Shown here piece after piece: positions 42,062 to 49,899 of a stretch of 64,000 nt of DNA. Positions within the stretch are counted from its first letter, which is position 1. Every line of letters begins with the position of its first letter. A program made the position numbers and the translations under genes. The notes beneath the pieces were generated by a model, which did not search any database, was not told the DNA's origin, and was given only the letters and a program-made list of their open reading frames with translations. The stretch is from CAXMST01 sp963790085 (GTDB taxonomy: Bacteria > Actinomycetota > Thermoleophilia > Solirubrobacterales > 70-9). The DNA is taken from the NCBI GenBank assembly GCA_963790085.1, contig CAWBNH010000005.1:39259-103258 (forward strand), read 5' to 3'.

Positions 42062-43063
42062 ATGCCGACGAGCTGGAGCGAGCTGATCGAGGTCGGGGCT
42101 GATGCGCAGGAGTCGGCCGCCGACGCCGAGCCCCCGCCTGAGGCCGAGGCGCGGCGCGGCGGGCTGTTCCAGCGGCTGCGGGAGAGCCTCGCCACCAGCC
42201 GCGAGGCGCTCAGCGCGGAGATCAGCTCCTCGCTGTTCGAGACGCTCGACACCGAGACCTGGGAGCGGCTCGAGGAGGCGCTGATCATGGCCGACGTCGG
42301 CGCGGCGACCACGGCGCAGGTCGTCGGCAGGCTCGAGGCCGAGGTCGAGGAGGGCAAGGTCGACGACGGCGAGTCGGCGCGGGCCCGGCTGATCGAGCTG
42401 CTGGCCGAGCTCGCCGAGGTCGGGAGCCCGTCGATCGATCTCCGCCGGCGCCCCGCCGTGATCCTCGTGGTCGGGGTCAACGGTAGCGGCAAGACGACGA
42501 CGATCGGCAAGCTCGCTCACCGCCTCTCGGAGATGGGCCTCTCGGTGCTGATGGCCGCCGGCGACACCTATCGGGCCGCGGCCGTCGAGCAGCTCAGCGC
42601 CTGGGCTGAGCGTGCCGGATGCGAGATCGTCAGGGCGGAGACGGGCCAGGACTCGGGATCGGTGATCTACGACGCGATCTCGAAGGCCGGGGCCCAGGGG
42701 ATCGACGTCGTGCTCGCCGACACCGCCGGCCGCCTGCACACGCGCACCGACCTGATGGAGGAGCTCGCGAAGGTCAACCGCGTGATCGAGAAGCAGCTCG
42801 GCCGCGGTCCCGCCGAGACCCTGATCGTGATCGATTCCACGACCGGCCAGAACGGACTGCGGCAGGCGAAGGTATTCAGTGAGTCCGTCTCGGTCAACGG
42901 CGTCGCCCTGACCAAGCTGGACGGCACCGCCAAGGGCGGGATCGCGCTGGCGATCGCCGGCGAGCTCGGGATCCCCGTGAAGCTGATCGGGGTCGGAGAG
43001 GGGATCGAGGACCTGCGGCCGTTCGATCCGACCGAGTTCGCCACCGCCCTACTGGGCGACTAG
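42062..43063 (+). CDS. ftsY: Signal recognition particle receptor FtsY
   Basis: Docks SRP-ribosome complexes at the membrane. 333 residues: a short acidic A region (about 30 residues), the N domain (GLFQRLRESLATSREALS) and the GTPase G domain with GVNGSGKTTTIGKLA, AGDTYRAAAVEQL, DTAGRLHTRTDLMEEL, TKLDGTAKGG and GVGEGIEDLRPF. The last segments distinguish FtsY from Ffh. Confidence 0.96.
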   Translation: MPTSWSELIEVGADAQESAADAEPPPEAEARRGGLFQRLRESLATSREALSAEISSSLFETLDTETWERLEEALIMADVGAATTAQVVGRLEAEVEEGKVDDGESARARLIELLAELAEVGSPSIDLRRRPAVILVVGVNGSGKTTTIGKLAHRLSEMGLSVLMAAGDTYRAAAVEQLSAWAERAGCEIVRAETGQDSGSVIYDAISKAGAQGIDVVLADTAGRLHTRTDLMEELAKVNRVIEKQLGRGPAETLIVIDSTTGQNGLRQAKVFSESVSVNGVALTKLDGTAKGGIALAIAGELGIPVKLIGVGEGIEDLRPFDPTEFATALLGD

Positions 43064-43090
43064 CGCCGCGGAGGCGGCGCCCGGATCACC

Positions 43091-43096
43091 TAATCT
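43091..43096 (+). promoter_or_regulatory. -10 box TAATCT for ffh
   Basis: TAATCT lies 8 bases before the ATG at 43105. Confidence 0.5.
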
Positions 43097-43104
43097 CCGG
43101 GCCG

Positions 43105-44460
43105 ATGTTCGATCAGCTCTCCGAGCGGCTTCAGGGCACGATGTCGGACCTGCGCTCCCGCGGCAAGCTGAGCGAGGCCGACGTCGACAAGGCGATGCGC
43201 GAGATCCGGCTGGCGCTGCTCGAGGCCGATGTCAACTTCAAGGTGACCAAGCAGTTCGTCGCGGACGTCCGCGAGCGGGCGATCGGCGCCGGGGTCCTCG
43301 AGTCCCTCGACCCGGGCCAGATGGTGGTCAAGGTCGTGGACGAACAGCTGACCGAGCTGATGGGGGGCTCGGGCCGAGATCTGGCCTTCGCCTCGAAGGG
43401 ACCGACCGTCATCCTGATGGCCGGCCTGCAGGGCTCGGGCAAGACGACCGCGACCGCGAAGCTGGCCAAGCACCTCGCCGGCGAGGGCAAGTCGGTCGCC
43501 GTCGCCGCCTGTGACACGCAGCGCCCGGCCGCGGTTGACCAGCTCGAGCGGCTCGGCCAGCAGGCGGGCGCGACCGTCTACTCGCAGGGCACCGACCGAG
43601 ATCCGGTCGACATCGCCGAATGGGCGCTGGGGCAGGCGAGGTCCGAGGGGCTCGATGCGCTGATCATCGATACGGCCGGACGCCTGCACGTCGACCAGGA
43701 GTTGATGGATCAGCTCGTCGAGATCAAGAAGCGGACCCGCCCGCACGACGTGCTGCTCGCAGTCGATGCGATGACCGGTCAGGACGCGGTCAACGTCGCC
43801 GAGCAGTTCGCCGCGGCGACCGAGTTCGACGGCGTCGTGATGACCAAGCTCGACGGCGACGCGCGCGGCGGTGCGGCGCTTTCGGTCAAGGCGGTCACCG
43901 GCAAGCCGATCCTCTACGCCTCGACCGGCGAGAAGCTCGACGAGCTCGAGCGCTTCCACCCCGACCGGATGGCGCAGCGGATCCTCGGGATGGGCGACGT
44001 CCTCTCGCTGATCGAGAAGGCGGAGAAGGAGCTCGATCTCTCCGACGCGGAGGAGATGGAGCGCAAGATGCGCCGCGACGAGTTCACCCTCGAGGACTTC
44101 CTCAAGCAGCTCAAGCAGGTCCGAAAGATGGGGCCCCTGACCAGCGTGCTCGGGATGATGCCCGGCATGGGCAAGGCAATGAAGGAGTTGCGCGGGGCCA
44201 ATGTCGACGACCGCGAGCTCGACCGCCTCGAGGCGATCATCCTCTCGATGACACCACAGGAGCGGCGCAGCCCCGAGGTCATCCGCGGCTCGCGCCGCCG
44301 GCGAATCGCCGCCGGGTCGGGAACCAACGTGCAGGCGGTCAAGCAGCTGACCAAGCAGTTCGAGCAGATGCGCAAGGTGATGAAGCAGGTTGCCTCGGGC
44401 AAGATGCCCAATCCCGAAGCGCTGCTCCGTGGGCAGATGGGGGCGGGACGCCGCCGCTAG
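43105..44460 (+). CDS. ffh: Signal recognition particle protein Ffh
   Basis: Binds signal peptides and 4.5S RNA. 451 residues. N domain (MFDQLSERLQGTMSDLRSRG), G domain with GLQGSGKTTATAKLA, CDTQRPAAVDQLE, DTAGRLHVDQELM, TKLDGDARGGAALS, then the Met-rich M domain (MGPLTSVLGMMPGMGKAM and MTPQERRSPEVI). ftsY-ffh-rpsP order is typical. No SRP RNA gene was recognised in the window. Confidence 0.97.
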   Translation: MFDQLSERLQGTMSDLRSRGKLSEADVDKAMREIRLALLEADVNFKVTKQFVADVRERAIGAGVLESLDPGQMVVKVVDEQLTELMGGSGRDLAFASKGPTVILMAGLQGSGKTTATAKLAKHLAGEGKSVAVAACDTQRPAAVDQLERLGQQAGATVYSQGTDRDPVDIAEWALGQARSEGLDALIIDTAGRLHVDQELMDQLVEIKKRTRPHDVLLAVDAMTGQDAVNVAEQFAAATEFDGVVMTKLDGDARGGAALSVKAVTGKPILYASTGEKLDELERFHPDRMAQRILGMGDVLSLIEKAEKELDLSDAEEMERKMRRDEFTLEDFLKQLKQVRKMGPLTSVLGMMPGMGKAMKELRGANVDDRELDRLEAIILSMTPQERRSPEVIRGSRRRRIAAGSGTNVQAVKQLTKQFEQMRKVMKQVASGKMPNPEALLRGQMGAGRRR

Positions 44461-44467
44461 TTACCTG

Positions 44468-44473
44468 TAACCT
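44468..44473 (+). promoter_or_regulatory. Possible -10 box TAACCT for rpsP
   Basis: TAACCT lies 14 bases before the ATG at 44488, giving a very short leader. It overlaps a GTTAC/GTAAC inverted repeat at about 44460-44471. Confidence 0.4.
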
Positions 44474-44487
44474 GCCGGGCCGCTCCC

Positions 44488-44742
44488 ATGGCAGTACGAA
44501 TCAGATTGAGACGAGCGGGTTCGAGGAACAACCCGATCTGGCGCATCGTCGTCGCCGACAAGCGCTCGCCGCGCGATGGGCGCACGATCGAGACGATCGG
44601 CAGCTACAACCCGCAGACCAACCCGTCGCAGATCACGCTCGACACCGAGCGCGCCACGCACTGGATCGAGCATGGGGCACAGCCCTCCCGCACCGTCGCG
44701 AAGCTGCTCCGCATCGAGGGCGTCGAGGTCACCGGCCGCTAG
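44488..44742 (+). CDS. rpsP: 30S ribosomal protein S16
   Basis: 84 residues. MAVRIRLRRAGSRNNPIWRI, VADKRSPRDGRTIETIGSYN and HWIEHGAQPSRTVAKLL are standard S16 segments. It opens the rpsP-khpA-trmD-rplS group. Confidence 0.97.
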   Translation: MAVRIRLRRAGSRNNPIWRIVVADKRSPRDGRTIETIGSYNPQTNPSQITLDTERATHWIEHGAQPSRTVAKLLRIEGVEVTGR

Positions 44743-44754
44743 CCCGGGAATCCG

Positions 44755-44985
44755 ATGCGCGAGCTCGTCGAGTTCCTGGTTCGCAGCCTGGTCGAGGATC
44801 CCGAGGCTGTCAAGGTCGAAGAGTTCGACGAGGACGGCGATCTGGTGCTCGAGGTGACGGTCGCCGATGATGACCTCGGCCGGGTGATCGGACGGGGCGG
44901 CCGGATCGCGAACGCGATCAGGGCCGTGGCCCGCGCGGTCGGGACCCGCGACGAGCACCGCGTGATCGTCGACATCCTCGACTGA
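44755..44985 (+). CDS. khpA: KH-domain RNA-binding protein KhpA
   Basis: 76 residues, one KH domain with the GxxG loop in GRVIGRGGRIANAIRAV. It starts MRELVEFLVRSLVEDPEAV, the family beginning. KhpA binds RNA with KhpB and affects cell division in Gram-positive bacteria. Normally followed by rimM; here trmD comes next after 16 bases. Confidence 0.93.
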   Translation: MRELVEFLVRSLVEDPEAVKVEEFDEDGDLVLEVTVADDDLGRVIGRGGRIANAIRAVARAVGTRDEHRVIVDILD

Positions 44986-45001
44986 GATCGCGCACCGCCA
45001 G

Positions 45002-45670
45002 ATGCGGATCGACATCTTCACGCTCTTCCCCGAGTGGTTCGGCTGGTTCTCCCAGCAACGACACGTCGGCAACGTGCTCGCGGCCGGCTCCAGGTTGCAG
45101 TGCTTCGACTACCGCGAGACGACGCCGCTGGGCGCCGGACAGGTCGATGACTCGCCCTACGGGGGCGGCGCGGGGATGGTGATGCGCGTCGACGTGGTCG
45201 ATCGGGCGCTCGAGGATGCATACGGGCAGGCGGGACGAAGGCCGCGCGTCATCGTGCTCACCCCGTCGGGCCGGATCTTCGACGACTCCCTCGCCAACGA
45301 GCTCGCCGACGAGCCGCACCTGGCGCTGCTCTGCGGCCGCTACGAGGGCATCGACGAGCGGGTCCGCGAGCATCTCGCCGACGACGCGATCTCGATCGGG
45401 CGATACGTGCTCGCGGGCGGTGAGCTCGCTGCGATGGTCGTCGCCGATGCGGTCCTGCGGAAGCTGCCCGGCGCCCTCGGTCACGCCTCGAGCGCGCAGG
45501 AGGAGTCGTTTTCCGAGGCGCTCGGCGGCGCCCCCGAGTATCCCCACTACACGAGACCGCCCAGCTATCGCGGCTGGTCTGTCCCGGAGATCCTGCTCTC
45601 GGGCGATCACGCGGCGATCCGGGCCTGGCGTCTCGAGCGCAGCCGCGAGCGCGAGTCCGAGGGCAGCTGA
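45002..45670 (+). CDS. trmD: tRNA (guanine-N1)-methyltransferase TrmD
   Basis: Makes m1G37 in tRNAs. 222 residues. Trefoil-knot SPOUT features: MRIDIFTLFPEWF, DDSPYGGGAGMVMRVD, LLCGRYEGIDERV and SIGRYVLAGGELAAMVVADAV. The usual IGDYVL reads IGRYVL, a small departure. The C-terminal helical part (PEYPHYTRPPSYRGWSVPEI) is present. Confidence 0.96.
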   Translation: MRIDIFTLFPEWFGWFSQQRHVGNVLAAGSRLQCFDYRETTPLGAGQVDDSPYGGGAGMVMRVDVVDRALEDAYGQAGRRPRVIVLTPSGRIFDDSLANELADEPHLALLCGRYEGIDERVREHLADDAISIGRYVLAGGELAAMVVADAVLRKLPGALGHASSAQEESFSEALGGAPEYPHYTRPPSYRGWSVPEILLSGDHAAIRAWRLERSRERESEGS

Positions 45671-45678
45671 GCTTCCGC

Positions 45679-45684
45679 TACTAT
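45679..45684 (+). promoter_or_regulatory. -10 box TACTAT for rplS
   Basis: TACTAT lies 73 bases before the rplS ATG, so unlike most promoters here it would give a real 5' leader of about 67 bases, beginning near 45691. Confidence 0.45.
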
Positions 45685-45692
45685 TTCCGTCC

Positions 45693-45733
45693 CGCGCGGG
45701 CCGGGCCGGCACGCGCGTTTTTTTCCGCCCGGC
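45693..45733 (+). promoter_or_regulatory. Structured rplS leader with T7 run (candidate L19 control element)
   Basis: CGCGC (45693-45697) pairs with GCGCG (45713-45717), directly followed by seven Ts (45718-45724), the layout of an intrinsic terminator. The loop strand GCCGGGC (45700-45706) is complementary to GCCCGGC (45727-45733), which would form a competing or pseudoknot pairing. Because it lies downstream of the likely rplS start site, attenuation or autogenous control by L19 is possible. Alternatively it ends the trmD transcript. Confidence 0.4.
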
Positions 45734-45757
45734 GGCGGCTCGTCGAAGGCCTTCCAC

Positions 45758-46465
45758 ATGAGCACGATCATCCAGAGCATCGAGAGCGACCAGCTGCGGC
45801 AGGTCCCGCGCTTCGGCGCCGGCGATCGGGTGCGGGTCCACTTCCAGGTGATCGAGGGTGCCCGAACCCGTACGCAGGTGTTCGAGGGCGTCGTGCTCAA
45901 GCGCCAGGGTAGCGGCGCCCGCGAGACCTTCACCGTCCGCAAGCAGTCCTTCGGCGTCGGCGTTGAGCGAACGTTTCCGCTGCACTCCCCGAAGATCGAG
46001 CAGCTGGAGATCGCCGCCCGCGGTGCCGTTCGGCGGGCGAAGCTCTACTACCTGCGGGACCGGGTCGGCAAGGCCGCCCGCGTCTCGGAGCGGCGCTGGG
46101 GCATCGCCGACGAGGTGCTCGACACCGGGGCCGCGGGCGCGACCGACTCGGAGGGCACGAGCCAGGTCGAGGCCGAGGTCGAGGTGACCGAGGCAGAGGC
46201 CGAAGAGACGACCCCTGAGGAGGGTGCCGAGCCTACCCCCGAGGAGGGTGCCGAGGCGACCGCGGATGTCGAGGAGGCAACTCCCGAGGAGGATGCCGAG
46301 GCAGCTCCCGAGGAGGATGCCGAGGCTGCTCCCGAGGAGGGTGCCGAGCTGTCCGCCGCCGTGGAGGGAGAAGCGGGAGCCGAGGGGGCGGCCGGGGAGG
46401 CTGATCAGGCGGGCGGACCCGAGGGCGATGCCGCCGAAGACGAGGCTCCCGAGCAGGGCAGCTGA
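45758..46465 (+). CDS. rplS: 50S ribosomal protein L19 with long acidic tail
   Basis: 235 residues, twice the usual ~115. Residues 1-115 are normal L19 (STIIQSIESDQLRQVPRFGA, GDRVRVHFQVIEG, RRAKLYYLRDRVGKAARVSE). The last ~90 residues are almost only Glu, Ala, Gly, Asp, Pro and Thr and contain repeats of the type PEEGAEA/PEEDAEA. A tail so acidic would be unusual at the subunit interface where L19 sits. ATG start; long leader with a structured element. Confidence 0.95.
   Translation: MSTIIQSIESDQLRQVPRFGAGDRVRVHFQVIEGARTRTQVFEGVVLKRQGSGARETFTVRKQSFGVGVERTFPLHSPKIEQLEIAARGAVRRAKLYYLRDRVGKAARVSERRWGIADEVLDTGAAGATDSEGTSQVEAEVEVTEAEAEETTPEEGAEPTPEEGAEATADVEEATPEEDAEAAPEEDAEAAPEEGAELSAAVEGEAGAEGAAGEADQAGGPEGDAAEDEAPEQGS
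46208..46351 (+). repeat. Imperfect tandem repeat in the rplS tail
   Basis: Copies of a roughly 24-base unit (CCCGAGGAGGGTGCCGAGG with one- or two-base changes, GGATGCC in the middle copies) encode PEEGAE/PEEDAE repeats. At least five copies are recognisable, some separated by a diverged unit. Such a repeat could vary in number between strains. Confidence 0.7.
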
Positions 46466-46485
46466 GGCTCGGCGGGGACTGACCC

Positions 46486-47103
46486 CTGATTCCGCGCCCC
46501 AAGTCGACCGCCGGCGCTTTCGTCGAGCTCGTTGCGATCGTCGCCTTCGCGATCGGACTGGCCCTGCTGATCCAGGCCTTCGTCGTGAAGCCGTTCCAGA
46601 TCCCGTCCGGTTCGATGATCCCCACACTGGAGATCAATCAGCGGGTCCTCGTCAACCGGATGAGCTACCACGTCGGCAGCCCCTCGATCGGGGACATCGT
46701 CGTCTTCAACCCGCCGCTCGGCGCCGACGGTGTCGCCGGCCCCACCTGCGGCGCCCCGAAGCAGCCGGATGAGGCCTGTCCGGCGCCCGTCGATCAGAAG
46801 TCGGACACGAACTTCATCAAGCGCGTCGTGGCCGGGCCGGGCGACACCCTGAGCGTCCGCAACGGCCATCCGGTCGTCAACGGCGTGCAGGCGCAGGAGG
46901 ATTTCATCAACCCGTGTCGTGGCCCGGGCGGTGGCTGCAACCTCCCGAAGGAGATCACGATTCCACCCGATCACTACTTCATGATGGGCGACAATCGTGG
47001 CCGAAGCGACGACAGCCGCTTCTGGGGACCCATCCCCGAGGACTGGATCATCGGTAAGGCATTTGCCACCTACTGGCCCCCAGACCGAATCAATCTCTTC
47101 TAG
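46486..47103 (+). CDS. lepB: Signal peptidase I, non-canonical start
   Basis: Cleaves signal peptides at the membrane. The first ATG/GTG/TTG in frame is GTG 46585, inside the protein at VKPFQIPSGSM, which would remove the membrane anchor. The frame stays open upstream to a stop at 46480, and encodes IPRPKSTAGAFVELVAIVAF and an Ile/Leu/Ala span. The start is therefore CTG 46486 or ATT 46489. From CTG it has 205 residues: span ~9-30, catalytic S43 (SGSM) and K112 (FIKRVVAGPGD), and MGDNRGRSDDSRFWG. A Cys-containing insertion (CGAPKQPDEAC) lies between. Confidence 0.88.
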   Translation: MIPRPKSTAGAFVELVAIVAFAIGLALLIQAFVVKPFQIPSGSMIPTLEINQRVLVNRMSYHVGSPSIGDIVVFNPPLGADGVAGPTCGAPKQPDEACPAPVDQKSDTNFIKRVVAGPGDTLSVRNGHPVVNGVQAQEDFINPCRGPGGGCNLPKEITIPPDHYFMMGDNRGRSDDSRFWGPIPEDWIIGKAFATYWPPDRINLF

Positions 47104-47797
47104 CCCGGCCCGAGGCGGCGGGGCCCGGCGGCGCCGCCGGAAGGGCTCGGACGGACGCCGGACGAGGTGGCTGTTCCAGTTCGACCGCGACTTCGGATGC
47201 CGCTTCGTCGCGGGTGCCGATGAGGCGGGGCGCGGCTGCCTCGCCGGGCCGCTGGTGGCTGCGGCGGTGCTGCTCGACTACGAGCGGCTCGGCGCGGCTG
47301 AGCGCAGGTCGCTCGCCGGGCTGGACGACTCGAAACGCAAGACCCCGGAGGAGCGGGAGGCGCTCTATCCGGCGGTCGTCGCAGCAGCCGAGCGGGTCGT
47401 CGTCACCGCCCGCTGTGCGGCTGGGATCGATGCCCGGGGCCTGCACGTGACCAACCTGCAGGCGCTCGCCGATTGCCTGGGGCGGGTCGCGGTGCCCGGA
47501 GCGAAGTGCCTCAGCGACGGCTTTCCGCTCGGCTCGCGGTGCGCGGTGCCGCATCAGCCGGTGGTCGGAGGCGACTCGCGCAGCGCCGCGATCGCGGCCG
47601 CTTCGGTCGTCGCCAAGGTCACCCGCGACCGCTACATGCGCAGGGCGGACGCCGAGTACCCCGGCTGGGACTTCGGTGGCAACGTCGGCTACAGCACCCC
47701 CGAGCACCGCGAGGCGATCGCCCGCAACGGGATCAGCGACCTGCATCGCCGTTCGTTCGCCTCGACGGCCTACAGCCAGCTCGAGCTCGGCGCCTGA
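47063..47797 (+). CDS. rnhB: Ribonuclease HII
   Basis: Removes ribonucleotides from DNA. Catalytic motifs: AGADEAGRGCLAGPLVAAAVLL, DDSKRKTPEERE, CLSDGFPL and SVVAKVTRDRYM. The start is unclear: no ATG or GTG lies between the lepB stop and the enzyme core. TTG 47063, 41 bases inside lepB, is the nearest candidate (244 residues, with an Arg-rich N-terminus); GTG 46997 is another. Order lepB-rnhB-yraN-comM-dprA is conserved in actinobacteria. Confidence 0.88.
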   Translation: MPPTGPQTESISSSPARGGGARRRRRKGSDGRRTRWLFQFDRDFGCRFVAGADEAGRGCLAGPLVAAAVLLDYERLGAAERRSLAGLDDSKRKTPEEREALYPAVVAAAERVVVTARCAAGIDARGLHVTNLQALADCLGRVAVPGAKCLSDGFPLGSRCAVPHQPVVGGDSRSAAIAAASVVAKVTRDRYMRRADAEYPGWDFGGNVGYSTPEHREAIARNGISDLHRRSFASTAYSQLELGA

Positions 47798-47808
47798 GCC
47801 CGGTTCGC

Positions 47809-48210
47809 TCAGAAGGCGGCCGCCAGGTGGCGGATGCCGTTCGCACGGAGCGAGCGGCCGATGCTGACGCCGATCGCGTCGAAGCGGATCTCGCGATAGG
47901 GGCCGAAGCCCTCCGCTCCTGCTAGCCAGGCCCGGGCCAGCCTCCGGACCTGAATCCGCTTGCGGGGCCCAATCGACTCCAGGGCCAGCTCTGCCGCCTG
48001 CGGGCCGGCTCCCCGCCGGGCCTTGACCTCGACGAAGACGAGCACCGCTCCGTCGAGGGCGACGACGTCCAACTCGCCCCAACGGGTCCGGGCGTTGCGC
48101 GCCAGCAGCCGCCAGCCACGTGACAGTAGATATGCGACCGCCGCGTCCTCGCCGGCCTCGCCGATGACGGGCCTCCCGGCTTTCGCGACGGACCTGACCG
48201 GCGGGCTCAT
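47809..48210 (-). CDS. yraN: YraN/UPF0102 family nuclease-fold protein
   Basis: 133 residues. GEDAAVAYLLSRGWRLLARN, GELDVVALDGAVLVFVEVKARRG carry the restriction-endonuclease-like Asp and ExK residues. Function unresolved, possibly DNA processing given constant linkage to rnhB and comM. Unusually it is on the opposite strand to those neighbours. Confidence 0.9.
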   Translation of the reverse strand: MSPPVRSVAKAGRPVIGEAGEDAAVAYLLSRGWRLLARNARTRWGELDVVALDGAVLVFVEVKARRGAGPQAAELALESIGPRKRIQVRRLARAWLAGAEGFGPYREIRFDAIGVSIGRSLRANGIRHLAAAF

Positions 48211-48387
48211 TGCTCGAGCCTGACCGCGACAGGCTCAGCCGGGGGTGACGCCGACGAACAACTTCGCGTCCGCTCCGTGACATGCGATCCGGCAGCGCCC
48301 TTCGGCGTGGACTTGGTGACGCCGTAGTTGCCGAACCGTCACGGCCGGCCACCCAACCGCGACCCCGAAGGCGCGAGCGTCGGGTCG

Positions 48388-49899
48388 GTGCTCGCCGTTG
48401 CCCGGACATTCGCGATCGTCGGCGTCGATGCCGTGCCCGTCGATGCCGAGGTCGACATCAACCGCGGCCTGCCGTCGTTCTCGGTCGTCGGACTACCGGA
48501 CGCCGCGGTCCGCGAGTCACGCGAGCGGGTCCGGGCGGCGATCGTCAACAGCGGCTTCGAGTTCCCGCTGCGCCGGATCACCGTCAGCCTCGCGCCCTCG
48601 GACCTGCGCAAGGCCGGTCCCGGCTTCGACCTGGCGATCGCTGCGGCGATCCTGGTGGCGTCCGGCCAGCTTCCCGCGTCCCTGCTCGGCGACTGGGCGT
48701 TCGCCGGCGAGCTCGCCCTCGACGGGCGTCTGCGCAGCGTGCGCGGCGTGCTGGCGATGGCCGACGCCGCGGGCCCCGACGGCCGCAGAGGAATCGCGGT
48801 CCCGGCGGCCGACCATGCCGACGCCGCGCTGATCGAGGGGCTCGCGGTCGCCCCGCTCGACTCGCTCTCGGCCCTGGCGGCCCTCGGCCGCGGTCAGGTC
48901 CCGGAGGCGCGGTCCAACGGCGCCGACGCCCGGCAGTCCGCCGGGAAGGAGGCAGCGCTGCCCGATCTCGCCGAGCTCCGCGGCCAGCCGGCGCTTCGCC
49001 GGGGCCTCGAGATCGCCGCCGCCGGGGGCCACAGCCTGCTCGTCGTCGGGCCGCCGGGGTCCGGCAAGTCGCTCGCCGCCCGGCGCCTGCCGTCGATCCT
49101 GCCGCCGCTCTCCGGCTCCGAGGCGATCGAGGTGGCCAGGGTTGCGGGCGTGGCCGGGGTGATGCGTGCCCCTCGGAGCCGGTTGGTGCGGCCGTTTCGC
49201 GCCCCTCATCACACGATCTCGCCCGCGGGGCTGGTCGGCGGTGGGACGCCACCTCGTCCGGGGGAGATCAGCCTCGCCCACCGCGGAGTCCTGTTCCTCG
49301 ACGAGATCGCGGAGTTCCCCCGGGCGGCGCTCGAGGCCCTACGGCAGCCGCTGGAGTCGGGCGAGGTGACGATCGCACGCGCCCGGGGCGCCCTCAAGTT
49401 CCCCGCCCGCTTTCAGCTGATCGCGGCTGCCAACCCCTGCCCCTGCGGGCGTGGGGAGTCCGATCCCCGGTGTAGCTGCAGCCCTGAGCAGGTCCGGCGC
49501 TACGCCTCGCGCGTCAGCGGCGCGCTGTCCGACCGGATCGACATCACCCTCTCGGTGGGCCAGCCCGATGCGGAGGCCCTGGCCGGGGATCGCCCCGAGG
49601 GCTCGGCAGCGGTTCGCCGTCGGGTGTTGGCGGTGCGCGAGCGTCAGGCGGCCCGCCTCGGCGATGCCCGGACCAACGCCGACTGCGACGGCGACGAGCT
49701 GCGGCGCACCGCGGCGCTAGGTCGCGGCGGCCTACAGGCGTTGCGTCTCGCCCAGCGGCGCTACGCGCTCAGCGGTCGCGGCTGGGCGCGGACGCTACGG
49801 GTGGCCCGAACCTTCGCTGACGCCGGTGCCTCGGACACCGTGGGCGAGCAGCATGTGCTCGCTGCGCTGGCGCTGCGGGACCGCCCGGAGGCGGGCTAG
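48388..49899 (+). CDS. comM: ComM/YifB family Mg-chelatase-like ATPase
   Basis: 503 residues from GTG 48388, where homology begins (VLAVARTFAIVGVDAVPVDAEV). N-terminal Lon-like domain (FSVVGLPDAAVRESRERVRAA). AAA+ core: Walker A GPPGSGKSL, HRGVLFLDEIAEFPR, and the zinc-like Cys cluster CPCGRGESDPRCSC with AANPC before it. The C-terminal helical domain ends the protein. ComM is a branch-migration helicase aiding integration of DNA during transformation. The stop shares a base with the dprA start. Confidence 0.92.
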   Translation: MLAVARTFAIVGVDAVPVDAEVDINRGLPSFSVVGLPDAAVRESRERVRAAIVNSGFEFPLRRITVSLAPSDLRKAGPGFDLAIAAAILVASGQLPASLLGDWAFAGELALDGRLRSVRGVLAMADAAGPDGRRGIAVPAADHADAALIEGLAVAPLDSLSALAALGRGQVPEARSNGADARQSAGKEAALPDLAELRGQPALRRGLEIAAAGGHSLLVVGPPGSGKSLAARRLPSILPPLSGSEAIEVARVAGVAGVMRAPRSRLVRPFRAPHHTISPAGLVGGGTPPRPGEISLAHRGVLFLDEIAEFPRAALEALRQPLESGEVTIARARGALKFPARFQLIAAANPCPCGRGESDPRCSCSPEQVRRYASRVSGALSDRIDITLSVGQPDAEALAGDRPEGSAAVRRRVLAVRERQAARLGDARTNADCDGDELRRTAALGRGGLQALRLAQRRYALSGRGWARTLRVARTFADAGASDTVGEQHVLAALALRDRPEAG

